Program-made: the position numbers and the translations under genes
In this document: in pieces, positions 44,054-56,591 of the stretch
Layout of the letters: each line of letters starts with the position of its first letter
Position numbering within the stretch: position 1 is the first letter of the stretch
NCBI GenBank assembly: GCA_947652115.1
Contig: OX393569.1
Coordinates: 3,194,830 to 3,258,829 of the forward strand
Length of the DNA stretch: 64,000 nucleotides
Reading direction: 5' to 3'
From: Blastomussa wellsi
Lineage: Eukaryota > Cnidaria > Anthozoa > Scleractinia > Plerogyridae
Notes under the pieces: generated by a model
What the model was told of the DNA's origin: nothing
Database searches by the model: none
What the model saw: the letters and a program-made list of their open reading frames with translations, nothing else

Positions 44054-44105
44054 ATATTTAGCAATTATTCCACGAGCGCGCGTTGGATATGAGATGGTAA
44101 ATAAC

Positions 44106-44140
<35 letters not shown>
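44054..44140. repeat. Near-perfect palindrome, ~38-bp arms
   Basis: TTGGATATGAGATGGT, a five-base loop, then ACCATCTCATATCCAA. The outer GAGCGCG and ATTATTCCAC sequences also pair. Confidence 0.8.
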
Positions 44141-44289
44141 TTTCATTTAAAACGCCACAAAATATTGTACAAACATTGCGATAAATGCATTCTTTTACGC
44201 GTACACCTACCACATTTGTAGGTCAATGGTATATGAGCGCATATAACATTGCCTCTAAACCAATCAAAACTCAGGAAATGCAATATACC

Positions 44290-44431
44290 ATTGCTAGTTT
44301 TTAATAAACAATAGCCTCCATTTGGCACGGAAATATGCTAGGATATTTGTCCGCGGACATTATCTGTTCCGAGAGGGGAACAGTTTTCTGAGAGCGAAGC
44401 TCGAGGAAAACTGTGAGCTTCGAGGAACAGA

Positions 44432-44463
<32 letters not shown>

Positions 44464-44502
44464 CCAAGCCAAATGGAGGCTATTGTGTTTATTATCCTTC
44501 AA
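44290..44502. mobile_element. Long foldback element
   Basis: AATAGCCTCCATTTGGCACG at the left pairs with the complement at the right (GCCAAATGGAGGCTATT). Pairing continues through ATATTTGTCC and ACATTATCTGTTCC toward the centre, with arms of about 95 bp. Confidence 0.75.
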
Positions 44503-45909
44503 ATATTTTTCAATTTAGGCCGCCCAATTTCGGACCTTTTCCCTGAAAACTATTTTCAAAACACCTAAACATTCTGTGGGTGGTCAAAATCATTTTCATT
44601 CTGTTTAAAATGTTCAGTTCTATTTAATTGAAAAATTTACTCGGGATGAAAACTAATCGTGCGAACATAAACCGCAAAATTCGAAAACTGGGAAATATCG
44701 CCTGGGGAGTCGCCTGGGGTATATTCAATCATATTCGGTCACGTGACATATTTAGGCCAATCGCGCGCGCGGAAAAATATTTTTAAGGATTATAACCTTT
44801 GCTATTCACCTTCGAGCAATCCGTGAGCCTCCCGCGGGTTCTCGAGTAGCTGATTGAGTTGAATAAATGAGTTATATGATCTCACTAGAGTTGGCTAGTG
44901 TTGGATATTTACCGAGGCGCGAACCACTACCTGTAGCCACCCCCACTTCGGTGAATAGTTGTTAATTATCAAGGGCTTGGTCAGCGGTATCAGCCGAAGT
45001 AAATTAATTTCTGTCCCCTATTAATTTAAATTAACACATTTACAATCGCAGATTTTAAAATCTAAGCGGAAGCAAAGAGACTTCCCACCAGTAATCTTTT
45101 TTCAACAGTTCCTAGACAATGTATAGACTATCCTTTTTGTACTCGAGAGAAGCAAAAGTATTGCGCTATGAACTAACGAAATATTTATTTGTCCCGTTTA
45201 CAGATATCCCTTTTAATTTATCATCCTCCTGTTTATTGCATTTCTGTACCATTACAAAATATTCTCTATTTCATTTACTATAATTATAATACTTTGTTTC
45301 TCTGTTTTGGGTTTATGTGGGGAAATCCTTATTTACAATGATTTCCCTTTTTAGCATAACTCTTCAGCTTCTGATAGAGCTATAAAAATATCAACTCTGA
45401 ATCAGACTGAATGATATGGCAAGATTAATTTTCTCATTATCTCATTAGCGCTTTCGCTACCCAGGCAAAATGCATAGTAAACAATGACATCAGCACGTGT
45501 AAAATATGCTGCTTTGACTAGCCAATCAGAACAAAGATGTTGCCTTCTCAGTCAGTCATGTGCAAAATCAAAGTCATTCGTGATTTGGCATGTGCGAATT
45601 TTCCCGCGCAATTTCACCGTCACAAGAGATCGAAGATTTCTTGCAGTCTGATTGGATCATTAAACAGGCTATTTTCGATTGGCGCGGCATGTATGCATGC
45701 ATACATTAGAAAAGTGCGTTTATGGTAACACCATCTTGATTTTGATTGTAAAACTCCACTCTAACTTTACGCCTATCCCACTCAAATTGGACTCTGTGCT
45801 AACGGCATTCAGACATTCTGACGGCATACATATCTCTGAGTGCATATATACAACATTTTTAACCATACACAAAACTCAACCAGGCTTTGTAGCTGAATTA
45901 ACAATATCC

Positions 45910-48295
45910 TCAACTGTCTTCACTCGCCGGCGTTTCATTCTGAGGCTGAACGTCTTCACTCTTTTCTACCTCTTCGGCCGCTGGCTGGTCGTCTGTTTGT
46001 GGTGCCTCGGCCGCGGGACTCGATTCCTCGGCCCCGGGACTCGATTCATCGGCCGCGGGACTCGATTCTTCGGCCGCGGGACTCAATTCCTCGGTCGAGG
46101 GTTGTGTTTCCTCGTCCGCGGGTTTCGATTCTTCAAGCGATTCTTGCGTTTGCGGTGGTTTCGGCTCTTCATCCACTTGGGCTGTCTGTTCACTTTTCAT
46201 TTCGTCTTCAGTTTCTCCTTCATTGACGCTTTGTTCTGCTGTTTTTTTGGCTTCACTCTGTTCCCCTGATTGCTCTCCATCAGGTTTATCTTCACCGTTG
46301 TTTGCTTGCTCTGTTGTCTCCACGTTAACTTCGCTTTCCTTCGCTTGCTGGTTTTCGTCGTCTTTACGAGCCGCACTTTCTTTAACAGCTGGAGTCTCTT
46401 CTACTCCTTCGTCTTTTTCCGCCGCCCCTTCAGGTTGATTAAAGTCTTCGTGATAATCATCAGCCTTCTTTTGTTCGACATTTTCTGGTGAAGTTTCTTC
46501 GATTACTTCCCTCGATTCCTCTCCGAGAGGATCTTCGCGAGGTTCTGTCTTGCTCGCTTTCCCGGACGTCGGGCTTTGCGGTTGATCAACAGCAGCTTCT
46601 TGTTCTGCAACAGGAAAAAACAGCCACTTAAACAAATCGAAATGCCAAGATCTGCTAATGTTCCGATAATTTCTTACTTTTCTTGGACTGAAACGCATCA
46701 ATAAATCGCTTAAACATGGCTTGACTCCCTTTTTCAACGATAAAACCCAGCTTAGGACGACCCCTTGGACGACAAAGTAATACAATTTGCCCAGTAGCTC
46801 GCTTCTGTCATTCTAAAGAGCGGATTTTCGCTCGTTGGCCAATGAAGATTCCTTCGTAAGCAAATCTGACAACTTGAGAGTTGTTCAGCTGTGGAAATGC
46901 TTTAGCGGCCGAAATTCAGATCATTTCGCGAGAGTGATAAATTTATACCTTATCACGTCACATTTTTGGACCGTATTATTTCTGATATATTCTGATTCAT
47001 ATTTCACGCCGCACATAGAATTTTTTTCCCAGTAGTAAATCGTGGTTTTTCTCTGTCGACTAGCAACCATAGGCCATTTTTGGTAGTGGTTTTGTGTTAG
47101 CGATAGTGAGCATTATATCGACAGCATAAGGAATTTTCGAGAAGAACAATGGAAAAAAATGGATGATGAATCCACAAGTCACAGTTTCTGACACAAGAAA
47201 TAGAGCAACCTCGTGATGAGAGACCATGGGAATGAGGTTAAACGGCTATTTTAATAGCGCAAATATATTCAATTTATTAAACGGAGTACAATTTCTAGTA
47301 GACTAAGCGCAGTCCGTGTTGTTTAGTCCATCGGTTGGTGCGCGAAAGAGCCTTCACGTTCGACGGACTGTGAAAAATGTCGGCTCGGACTGCTCGAAGT
47401 CTTACTGCCTAGACAGAAATACGCCTGCAGGAAAGGACAACCAGTCATTCGAATGCCAAAAACCCCTTAATAAAATTCGAGAAGGAGGTCGAGCGCGTTC
47501 CTCGAACAAACCCGTAAACTATGAAACTAATTTAGCATTCATTATTTTTTCTTTTCGTTTTCTTTTTATTCCGTGTAATATAATATTTGTAAAATACATC
47601 TGCCGTCTTTTAGCTTAAACTGAAACGTGCTCGACAGCGCTTTCTGAGCTTTTATCATGAATAAATCCTATTAACTTTCACCTGGAACCAACGTAAATAG
47701 ACGTTCCGTTTTGATATTAGTAATTGCGGGCTTTTTGGTTTTAAGCGCTTTCATATCTGGATATCGAGATCTACTCAATGATGTTATAATTTACAGTTGT
47801 ATATTTGTATATTATTCATTTATATATATCTTTTCAAATATATTGCAAATCGCCCGAGAAGTTAGGAAAATTCCAGTGCGATCGAGTTTGATTCAGATTT
47901 ATCCCAGGATAATTTCTGTAATTTTTACAAGGAATTATTTGCGTCATGAACCTTCTCACTTTTTTAAGAAGCATAAATTAACATTTTCAAACCGGTGTTT
48001 GGCTTATGCATCTATCAATGTTAAGCCCGATGGGAGGGGGAGGTCGGGCTTTGACTGTGAGGTTTGACCCCAGGGTGGGGATTTTGATGGGAATTTTGAC
48101 AAGGCCGTCATCTTCGATAGTGGAGAAGTGGACGATTTTAATTCTTTTGACCAATTATGTTGTCCCGGTGATGGGGAATTTGACTCATTTTCTCAGAAAA
48201 TGTCAAAATCCCCACCTGATGCGCGACCACTCCCCACCCCCCCAAAATCCCCACCTGATGCCCGACCATCCCCCCTTCGGGCTTAATTTTGATAG

Positions 48296-48340
<45 letters not shown>

Positions 48341-50334
48341 GTATAACAATATAATTTGGTTTTATCAACTGGGTTGATAGTGGATACTTCATTTGAGTTC
48401 CTTTCACTTGCCGAATGCCGGACTTTGTCATATGGTTAGGAAATCAGAGTCCCGAGGTATTTTAAGCTTTACTGGCAGTTCTTCTGTCATTCTTTGTTAA
48501 TGTAAAACTGCCCCTCGCCGAAATACCAGTATTTTAGAAGAAACAGGTTCTATTGTCAATTAAATAAGTAGCCCTGCAGTGTATGTGTGTCGCCTGTGTC
48601 GCGTAAATTTGTTTGTTACCTATTTTAATTATTTAGCCTTTTTGTTAAGCTCGTTTATTGTTTGTATGTTGCATGTAATTTTATGTTGCTGTAATGCCTT
48701 GAAAGACTAATAAACCATCTAAATGATGAAAAACATCTGAAAAACCTGGGTGCCAATTTTTTTAATATTATACAGGACAGGAAAATATAATTGCAGCAAG
48801 TCGATTTTGATAGTTTTATTTATGGGTCAAAGATTTTTGGTATTAAAATGATAATTAACTCTGTTCATTTTCACTTTTCATCTTAGCAACACCGGTATGA
48901 ATTTTAGCTTCATGAAATAAGTATATCATTTAGAAGACAGAACCCCTTTGAAGAAAAACTTAGAATGAATTTATGTAAACCCCGTGTGCGATGTGTATTC
49001 GATTTCTTTCCCATAGCAACGGTCGTGTTTTAAACGTTTCATTAGTATTGTGCTGGTCTAAATATTGTTTTTTATCATTCAAAATAGTAGGTTTATTTTT
49101 TACCGGAAGGCCGCAAGATAATTAACTGACTTTTTTCGTCCTTTTAAGTGTGCTTGTACAACAAAAAGTGTTTGAATTTGTTGTGATGCGTTCTCTTGGA
49201 TACGGTCTTTTTTCATAGAATACTGAATCAATCTCTTGTCTTTCTTGGTTTACACTATTTAATGGAAAATGAAGTTTCGGTAAACATCAGGGAGTACGAT
49301 TTCCAATTCTACAGAAAGATCAAGGCATTGAATAATTTTGTTCAGCGTGCTCGATTTTTTTTTTTCATCATCGAGTCGCTCCACGGACCAGAAATTTCCT
49401 TTTCTATCACAAATCAGATATCTTGCAAAACTAAACTGGAAGAGAATACGCGGTTTCTCTTTGTTGCTTTGAAAATTTAAGATATTTACTTTTCGTGCCT
49501 GCACTAAAAATACTCGCTATCCTAATGGTCATCCCATTTGCAAAACTCTATCATTAGCAATTTTTGTGGACACTATTTTAACATACATGTCACAATTCAG
49601 GTGATAAGGCGCTTTATGCGGCAATTGCCTATCAGTCCATAATGGCTGAAGAGATTGCCCGCGTTGGCGTTCAAACTCCGTGCAATTTCATTCTGGCCGG
49701 TTTCATTTTGCCTCTAACTGTTTCAAACAAAAGCGTGCGATAAATATAATAAAACTCTTTATTTATTAATGCATGAGATTTGCAAATGTGCTTTTATTTT
49801 TCAATTTTTTTGGAGCCGGCGATTTCCAAATTTTACCACAAAAATGATCTTTAAATTCTCTGGTTGATGAGGATGCATTTCGTCAAAACTTTAAACTTCT
49901 ATTAAAAACCGTAAAGAAATGAAAGCATATGAACAGCATAAAGTTTGAAAGATGTTCAAACCCGGCTTTAATATGACCACATAAAAATATCACATTTCAC
50001 TGTCGACACTCGATCTGGCTGGGATATTGATTGAATGCATAAGAGTTTTATAACTGGCACTGGCGTTTGCTTGGGAAATTTCCCAATTTTTTTTCTCTGC
50101 TCAGGGAATCATCCCGTGAATCCGTACCAGTGTTTATTTACCTGTTCTCGGCTCATCGGCCTGATTATTTTTCTCCTCAACGTTCTCCGCTGTTGCGCTT
50201 TCGGTCGGCCTGGACTTTGGGTGATCAGCATTTGGCGAAGCACTTGATCCAACTTGGGTCGTTTGAGCGCCTGCCTGAACGGGCTGTGGACTCGTTTCAA
50301 CCGTTCTTGCCTGACTGCTAGCACTACAACCCAT
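45910..50334 (-). CDS. Glu-rich acidic protein, ERICH5-like, with myristoylation-type N-terminus
   Basis: Exon 1 is 50334-50142 and exon 2 is 46604-45910 (TGA). Phases match for 295 aa. The start MGCSASSQ is a classic N-myristoylation site with a neighbouring Cys for palmitoylation, so membrane anchoring is likely. The body is low complexity: Glu, Pro, Ser, Ala, Gln. Near the C-terminus are four to five copies of an eight-residue unit like EESSPAAD, encoded by a 24-bp minisatellite (about 46010-46090). Overall design resembles vertebrate ERICH5, but low complexity makes homology weak. An alternative first exon at 46717-46678 joins the same exon 2 in frame. Intrinsically disordered; function unknown. 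Confidence 0.7.
46678..46717 (-). CDS. Alternative first exon of the Glu-rich gene
   Basis: ATG at 46717 encodes MFKRFIDAFQSKK and ends at a GTAAGA donor in the same phase (one leftover base) as the distal first exon. The product would be 244 aa and start with a short basic amphipathic stretch instead of the lipidated Gly-Cys. Confidence 0.55.
46718..48003. other. Part of the long intron of the Glu-rich gene
   Basis: No conserved exon or repeat termini. A plus-strand frame at 47316-47618 has no support. Confidence 0.4.
48004..48300. mobile_element. Foldback element with CTATCAATGTTAAGCCC ends
   Basis: CTATCAATGTTAAGCCCGATGG is broadly mirrored at about 48276-48297 by CGGGCTTAATTTTGATAG. The interior carries GGTCGGGC/GCCCGACC and repeated AAAATCCCCACCTGATGC. 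Confidence 0.65.
48381..50141. other. Remainder of the Glu-rich gene's intron
   Basis: AT-rich. No exon or named repeat supported. Confidence 0.4.
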
Positions 50335-51102
50335 TGCAGCTTAAGAGACTTGGTGCTTCCTTCTTTTCTTTGCCAGATGATTGCCTTTATTTATAGCTAG
50401 ACGTTTATGCACTAGTGATTCTCTATACAGGATAATGTCTGTCACGCGCGCATCTGTTTATGCTTATCGTGCTTGCAGACGGAAAACCCGCGTGCTGTTT
50501 ATACCTGTTTACATCGGTTACCAAGCAACGGCTGTCATCGGTAATCGATCTGTCGTTCGGATGAATAGCCGTGTTGCCAAATTACTGTTTGCAGAAATTA
50601 CAATAAAAAACCAAACATAATAATGCGTGGCTATAGTTGGTTGTTTTACAACTTCAAATACCGTATAATCCGCGTAGCCATGTCTGTGGATAAGTCAAAC
50701 GAATAATTAAGATTCCAATTAAATTTTGGATTTTATTTTGATAGATCATAACCTTGGCAACAAAAACGCAAGAAAAACTTTTCCCACCCACTTCCATACA
50801 TGTGCACAGCGAGAAAACTCGACAAAGTCATTGCAGGGCCGGAAGTTGGACATTTCATGATGTTTTATATGACGTAGCAATGACCGGAATAGTAGATCAC
50901 AACAAGCAGGACCTGCTTGCTTCCGGATCCGGTTAGTTGCACCCCAGTTTGCTTTGGGTTATAGTTTGTGGTTTGGGCAATAGCTAGTCTGAAGTGTCAG
51001 ACTTCTTCTCGCCCTAATCCACTGAGGCGCGCCTTGCAGTATAAATAGTGAAAAAAAAATTGGGGTTCTTGGCAGCTAGCGTCCAGTTGTCCATCGTCCC
51101 CA

Positions 51103-51222
51103 GAGGCCGCGATCCTTTTGGTCAGCACCAAGAATCGCGGAAGTCCGCGATTCACGGACTTCCCGTCACTCTGCGCAGGCACAAAGTCCTTGGTGCTGAC
51201 CAAACGAATCGCGGCCTCTTTT
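51103..51222. repeat. Foldback with GAGGCCGCGAT ends
   Basis: GAGGCCGCGATCC...TTTGGTCAGCACCAAG is mirrored by CTTGGTGCTGACCAAACG...ATCGCGGCCTC. An inner GTCCGCGATTCACGGAC palindrome sits at the centre. Confidence 0.7.
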
Positions 51223-51499
51223 AAATTAAGTACACCCCGAGTCGAATTTAATAAGTTGCAAAGAATCTTTTCTTTCCAGCATTTTATTTGAAATAAAACT
51301 AATTGTAGAATGACCTTCATGTAAAAATAAGTAAGTTTGTAATCTGGTTCAGGTCCTTATTGAGTTAGGTCTGTTCCCATGGTCTCAAGGCTTTGTCTCA
51401 TGGCGGGAAATGAGAGAAAAGAAAATTTAGACATGTGTGTTGGTTTGTTTGTTGTTTGCTGAGACCGTTTCATGATGGTAAGCGGTTTTCCGAATTTAG

Positions 51500-51840
51500 C
51501 GACCAACCGGAGGAAATCATGCCTTCCATTTACCAACAAGATTTTCCGTTACGCTCGCCCCCTGGAAACGGAAGATTTGTTAAATGGATAGGAAATTTCA
51601 GACGTTCCATTCCGAACGGAAAAAGAGAACTACCTCTGGATGTTGTTCACAATTTCCGAATGGATTTTCCGGACAATTACCTTTTAATTTGACTTCTCCC
51701 AAGGGGTGCTTTCCATTTACCCAAAAATTTCGGTCATTTTGGTAAGAATTCAAAGGGAAAGGTCCGTTTCGGTTCGTTCCGACCGGAACATTCGGGACTA
51801 CCTCTGGAGGTGGCCCACTTTGGCCGATCGGACTGACATT
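51500..51840 (+). repeat. Two diverged ~190-bp tandem units
   Basis: TTCCATTTACC...AACTACCTCTGGA occurs at about 51524-51640 and again at about 51711-51806 with many changes. Confidence 0.4.
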
Positions 51841-52487
51841 TACCGTTCCATTTTCGTTAGTTCCCCCACTTCAGCTCAGCAGTTTCTCGGATGCGAACCG
51901 ACTGCAAAATGGAAAGGACCGTTCCGCCCGGGTCGTTTAATTTTACAACAGTTGATCTCGGTTGGTCTGACTGGTTGGACTGAGAAAATCGAAAGCACCC
52001 TAGGAAAACGACAAATTGATTGTCGATGGCGGATTGCAACGTCGGAAATACTGAATAGGGCAACAAAGTAGTGCATGTTGGTTTATTAAGTCTGTCAACT
52101 AGTAAAGCCACTCGTTTGCTGAAAAGCGCACTGGAAAAATATCGAGGCACTCTTGTTCTTGAATGTTGGTTCAGAGACATCGGTCATCTACGGCAGTCCA
52201 ACACCAGGAATGACTACATTTCGGGTTAGATTAGGTGAAAATTAAGCGCGCTAACACGATAAGCTACGAAGTGCATTTTGACAATTCCGTCATTTTTAAA
52301 GGATCAAATGAAACTTGACAAACTTCCATTTATTGGATTGTACTCACTGTTTTGGAGTGACAGGAACCAATCACCATGGGCTCCAGTCTCAATCTAGCCC
52401 AATCTAGCCTTACAGTTACCGGTGGTCAAAACAGACTATTGTAGGAAGAGCTTTGCTTACACTGGGGCAAAGGTTTGGAATGCCTTC

Positions 52488-53368
52488 AAGGGCGGATCCA
52501 GGATTTTTCTTAGGAGGGGGTGCACCAATATGGAACAAACATACAGACATTAACTTTATTTAGAAACGGTAAAAACATCAGTAGACATAACATAAATTTA
52601 AAAACAACTGATTTACATGTTTGCCGTGTGGGAGTGTGAGGACGATATTATACGATTCGGAATATTTTTGAACTGAGGAAAAGATCTTGTCACTCTAGCA
52701 TCATGAGGAAGGCTGTTCCGCAATTGCGCCCCGCTGTAGCAGAAGCTACGTTTAAGGAAGTCAGTTCGGGGCTTAGCTGGAGCTAATCTAAGTACTGCGG
52801 CGTTAGCTTATTCAAGGTTTTAAACATTAGTTTCGCTTTTTGTTTTTTCCATCTGGTATAGAGGTCATCCCATCCTAGATTTGAGCGAAGAGCGGTAGCA
52901 CTAGAGGTATAGTCAGATTTTGGGATAACCTAATGGCGCGATTTTGAAGCTTTTGAAATTTATCAGCTAATTCATTGCTGAGACCGTCCCACACACGTGA
53001 GCAGTAATCAAAATAAGGTTCGAGTAAAGCTCTATAAATCAAAATAGTCGTCTCGTCACAGATGAACGGCCTAAGCCTTTTAGTGCTCCTATACCAGAGG
53101 AAACGACCCTTGCTGAGACCAGGAGAGATTTTGGTCGATATGGATTCCCAGTGACTTAGTGTGACCCACCCTATTGATCAGTTGATTAAAGCGTGACGTA
53201 ATTTTCTAGGATTTTGCTCCGGAGGGGGTGCACCACTAAGGAATGACGTAATTCATGGGTGACGTAAGCAGAATGTTAGTTATATTAGAAGGTCGCATGT
53301 CATCTCGGGGGGGGGGGGGGGGGGTGGAGTGCGCACCCCCTGCACCCTCTCCCTAGATCCGCCCCTGG
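52488..53368. mobile_element. MITE split by a minus-strand LINE fragment
   Basis: GGCGGATCCAGGATTTT at the left and CCCTAGATCCGCCCCTGG at the right are the ends of the 39566 MITE family. Between them is non-MITE sequence whose edges carry the shared string GGAGGGGGTGCACCA (about 52513 and 53222), the LINE's target duplication. Confidence 0.65.
52530..53215 (-). pseudogene. LINE 3'-end fragment (RT C-terminal part)
   Basis: Minus-strand translation gives IYRALLEPYFDYCSRVWD, LADKFQKLQNRAIRL and later GAQLRNSLPHDARV, typical of the C-terminal region of L2/CR1-like LINE ORF2. Several stops and shifts are present. Confidence 0.7.
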
Positions 53369-54376
53369 CAATACCGGAAGAAATTAATGAAGTGAGAAAA
53401 ATCCATAAAAGCTTTCAAAAATCAGCTAGCATCACTCAATCTCTCTATAGATTTTTAGTATAGGAGATCTTCATTTCAAATTTAGACATATCGAATTATT
53501 TCTTCGTAGTTGTATACTGTTGCTATTTGTTTATTTATTGTCGAGACTTGGCAGAGTAGCACAGTTGTGCCAAATTAAATCCACTGACTTGATTAAATTC
53601 ATTTATTTAGTGACATTTTCATTTAAATGAATTGATACGTTTAAAGATTTTCACAATGTGTGTGGAATCTAAAGAAAAAGGACAACTAATATTTTATTGA
53701 TTGAATTCGCGGGAATTAGCTAACAAATTAAACGCCATCTAACTACTCGTCTTCTCGTCCTCCACGCAGTAGCCCCGGTACGTGAAAATCTGGGAACGAG
53801 AAATGCTGCTGCTGGAACAAGCAGAGAATGCTCGTGGGCTCATGAAGTAAATTCCCGCGAGATTTGCAAGCGATTCAAAGAAAAAATACAGGGAAAATGA
53901 CCAGCAAATAACAACTGTGGTTTACTTCAGCAGAATCCTATTTGTTCTGTGTTCAACATTATATTAGCTTACGCGTTAAATAATCCACCGTTAGTTAATT
54001 ATTACTTCAACAGCTGCAGGAAATACACAAGGGACGCGATGTGGTTCATCTAGCCATTGTTAAAACATTTTGCGAAGAATAGTTTTCAAGAGAACAAAAA
54101 TTAACAGGTAAGTCGGTTAAACAATAGATACATTGTCCTTATATGCTTTTATAACTTCATTTGCACAAAGTTAGAGAACTTTTAGCATGGTGCAACAAAG
54201 AACATAATTAATCCTCAGTTCTGGCTTTCGAAATTCTTTTTAGCGAGTGAGTTCGCGAAAAAATACCTTCGCAGTGAGGCTTGAATCATGAATGATTTTC
54301 GTTCGGAAAGTCACAAGATGCCTTATCGAGTGGTACATTCAGCCAGAATCTAACTCCCGAATAGGTCTTAAGACTG
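53369..54376 (+). promoter_or_regulatory. 5' region of the Sp factor gene, with a probable non-coding first exon
   Basis: A strong donor AACAG|GTAAGT at about 54106 marks a likely untranslated exon. No TATA box is evident. A 107-codon upstream frame (54377-54697) overlaps the main start in another frame and may be a uORF. Confidence 0.35.
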
Positions 54377-54636
54377 ATGGAATTACCTAAAAGATACCTT
54401 CAGTGTAAGCGCGCGTGTGAAGGCATCTCTCACTTCGCTTCTGGAGGAAGGAAGCCTTGCAGGATCAATGTGACCAGCGAGAACAATTCTTTTAAAACTA
54501 CGTTCTCCTCATTTTGCAGTGAGCAGTTTGACCCACCAGCAAAAGTTTTGCTCTCTGCCGGTAAGCCCAAATGCACTCCATCTTGTAATCAGCTCCCACG
54601 GCCGAGTGGCGCAGTGAAATCCAATCAAATCATCGG

Positions 54637-56560
54637 ATGTCAAGCTTTGAACGGGCCTGCTATGCGGACTTCCAGACTTACATCCCTGAAATTGTAGGTG
54701 AAACACAGTCCACATATTCAAGCAAACTATGTGAAGACAATACATTTTATGGCTGTGTGCCTCCATCTCGTTCTGCTGTCAATCATGACAGTATTTTGAC
54801 ACATTGTTCTAATTCAAGCAGCCACAAAGCCTCGCCAAGTACAAGACACTCTTTTTACAACCAAGGAGTCGAGCATTTTGCTGGTGAAGACACAAATAAT
54901 TTGACTTCCAATAAACTGGGGAATTGCAATTTCAAGGATGCTGCACCACGTTTTTGTGAAGAAAATGGGTTTTCTTGGTTACAAGAAATGCATCCAAATT
55001 TACCTGAAAGCTCAAGATTTTCAAAGATTGCATATGCCAGGTCAAAAACAGAAACACTGCAGATTCCACCAAACAAGGTTGTAAATCATTTTTCACAAGC
55101 ACTGTGCCCAACTGTGAGCATTCGTGTCAATATTTCTTGTCCTTTTACTTCATGTAACTGCAATCAGACGTCATGCTGTTGTCAAGACAGTCACTCGAAA
55201 TCTCCTATGCGACTTAGTAATCTTCCAGGGAAAAGGAATGACGTCACTTTCAGGTCAGATGTCTTTGAAAACATTCCTTCAGCGGCATTGAACACTAAAA
55301 CAAATTCCCTCACCAGTAAATTAAGTCATGCCCCTGTTTGTTCGAATGGTTACACTTCAGATCTTTCAAAGTGTCGGATGAAATCAGATTCATTTCCTCC
55401 TGAAACAAACTTCATGCTTGATTCTTCAGCAATCAACAGTGGATGTTTAGAAAGGTTAAATAACAATCCCTTCAACATGGATAGAAGTGTGCAGAATGGA
55501 AGTTGGATGACTGAAGATCCAAGATCATGTCAAAGATTTGGACCTGATAATACTGATAATAAGTTTGCATTTCAGAATACAACAGCAGAAACTCTTAATC
55601 TAGGCGCAATAAAATATGATGAGAAAATGAGCTTTTACTATACACAGCCAGAGCACTTCTCTGTTACAAGTGAAAATTCTTGTATTATACCAGAGAAGAA
55701 AGATATGGAAAACATGAATTTTCCAAAGGGAAGTCAGTCACATCCTAGAGAATTTTGCCTTCCAAAAACTGTGATCAATTCATATCACAACGGCCATGGT
55801 TTTGAGAATGATTTGGATAATGCCATAGAGTTGACCCCTATCAATCCAGGGAAGATTTTTGGGCAATGTAGATTTCAGACCACGACTGCAAACAACCTGC
55901 AGGTAGAAGAGAAATATGGTTGTTCGGAAACAACATGTCAAACAAAAACCCGGCAAAATCCTCCTTACCAAAACGTACTGCTACAGGCTCCAAAGCCTGC
56001 AAACACAAGAAACAAGACAGGAGTGAATGATGTTTCAATTGTGGAACCAGCTTCTCCAATTGCCAACCTGTCCAATTTAGTCGCACAGATTCACCCAGAG
56101 CATGGAAACATCATGACAGGAAAAAAGAATCCAAAACCCCAAGGTAAGTATAATCTAAACAAAGTAAAGGGGTTCTGCTACATTTCACAATGAATTTAAA
56201 AATTGTTGTGCAAATTGTAGGTAGTACATATCAATCTACAGTGGAACCTCATTTATCCTGTCACCAGCAGGCCACAAAAATCTGGCCATATTAAAGAGGT
56301 TCATTAGATTAATTAGAAAATGACAGTGTTTCCCCAGGCCAAATCAAACTGCGGGCAAGAAGGTGACTGCATTAAGGGGTGGCCATAAGTTGAGGTTCCA
56401 TTGCCTGGTTAGCTCAGTTGATAGAGCACAGGGCTGTTGTGTGGAAGGTCTCGGGTTCGAGCCCCAGACCGGACCAACACTCAGGGTCTTAAAATATCTG
56501 AGGAGAATGTGCTGCCTTTGAAATGACATCTGCAAATGGTTAGACATTCCAGTCTTCTCG

Positions 56561-56591
<31 letters not shown>

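Larger units (their letters stand above)
38823..45909. other. Repeat-rich intergenic region without a supported gene
   Basis: Holds the duplicated block 38990-39300/40005-40510, MITEs at 39566-39693 and 41089-41252, a Penelope-like tail near 40540-40640, direct repeats 42425-42560/43484-43618, a tRNA-like sequence at 43612-43700 and foldbacks at 44054-44500. Short frames here have no homology or splice support. A two-part frame at 41656-41829 is broken by a stop. Confidence 0.5.

Noticed and set aside
45679..46269. 196-codon plus-strand frame rich in Arg/Gly/Phe
   Set aside because: Antisense of the Glu/Ser/Ala repeat exon of the Glu-rich gene; no independent support.
47316..47618. 100-codon plus-strand frame
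   Set aside because: No domain, no splice sites, inside an intron of the Glu-rich gene.
51706..52071. 121-codon plus-strand frame
   Set aside because: Lies in a diverged tandem repeat with no recognised domain, and its reverse strand is equally open.
56403..56475. Possible functional tRNA gene
   Set aside because: A and B boxes are present, but the acceptor arm pairs poorly and a conserved ~330-bp SINE body follows.
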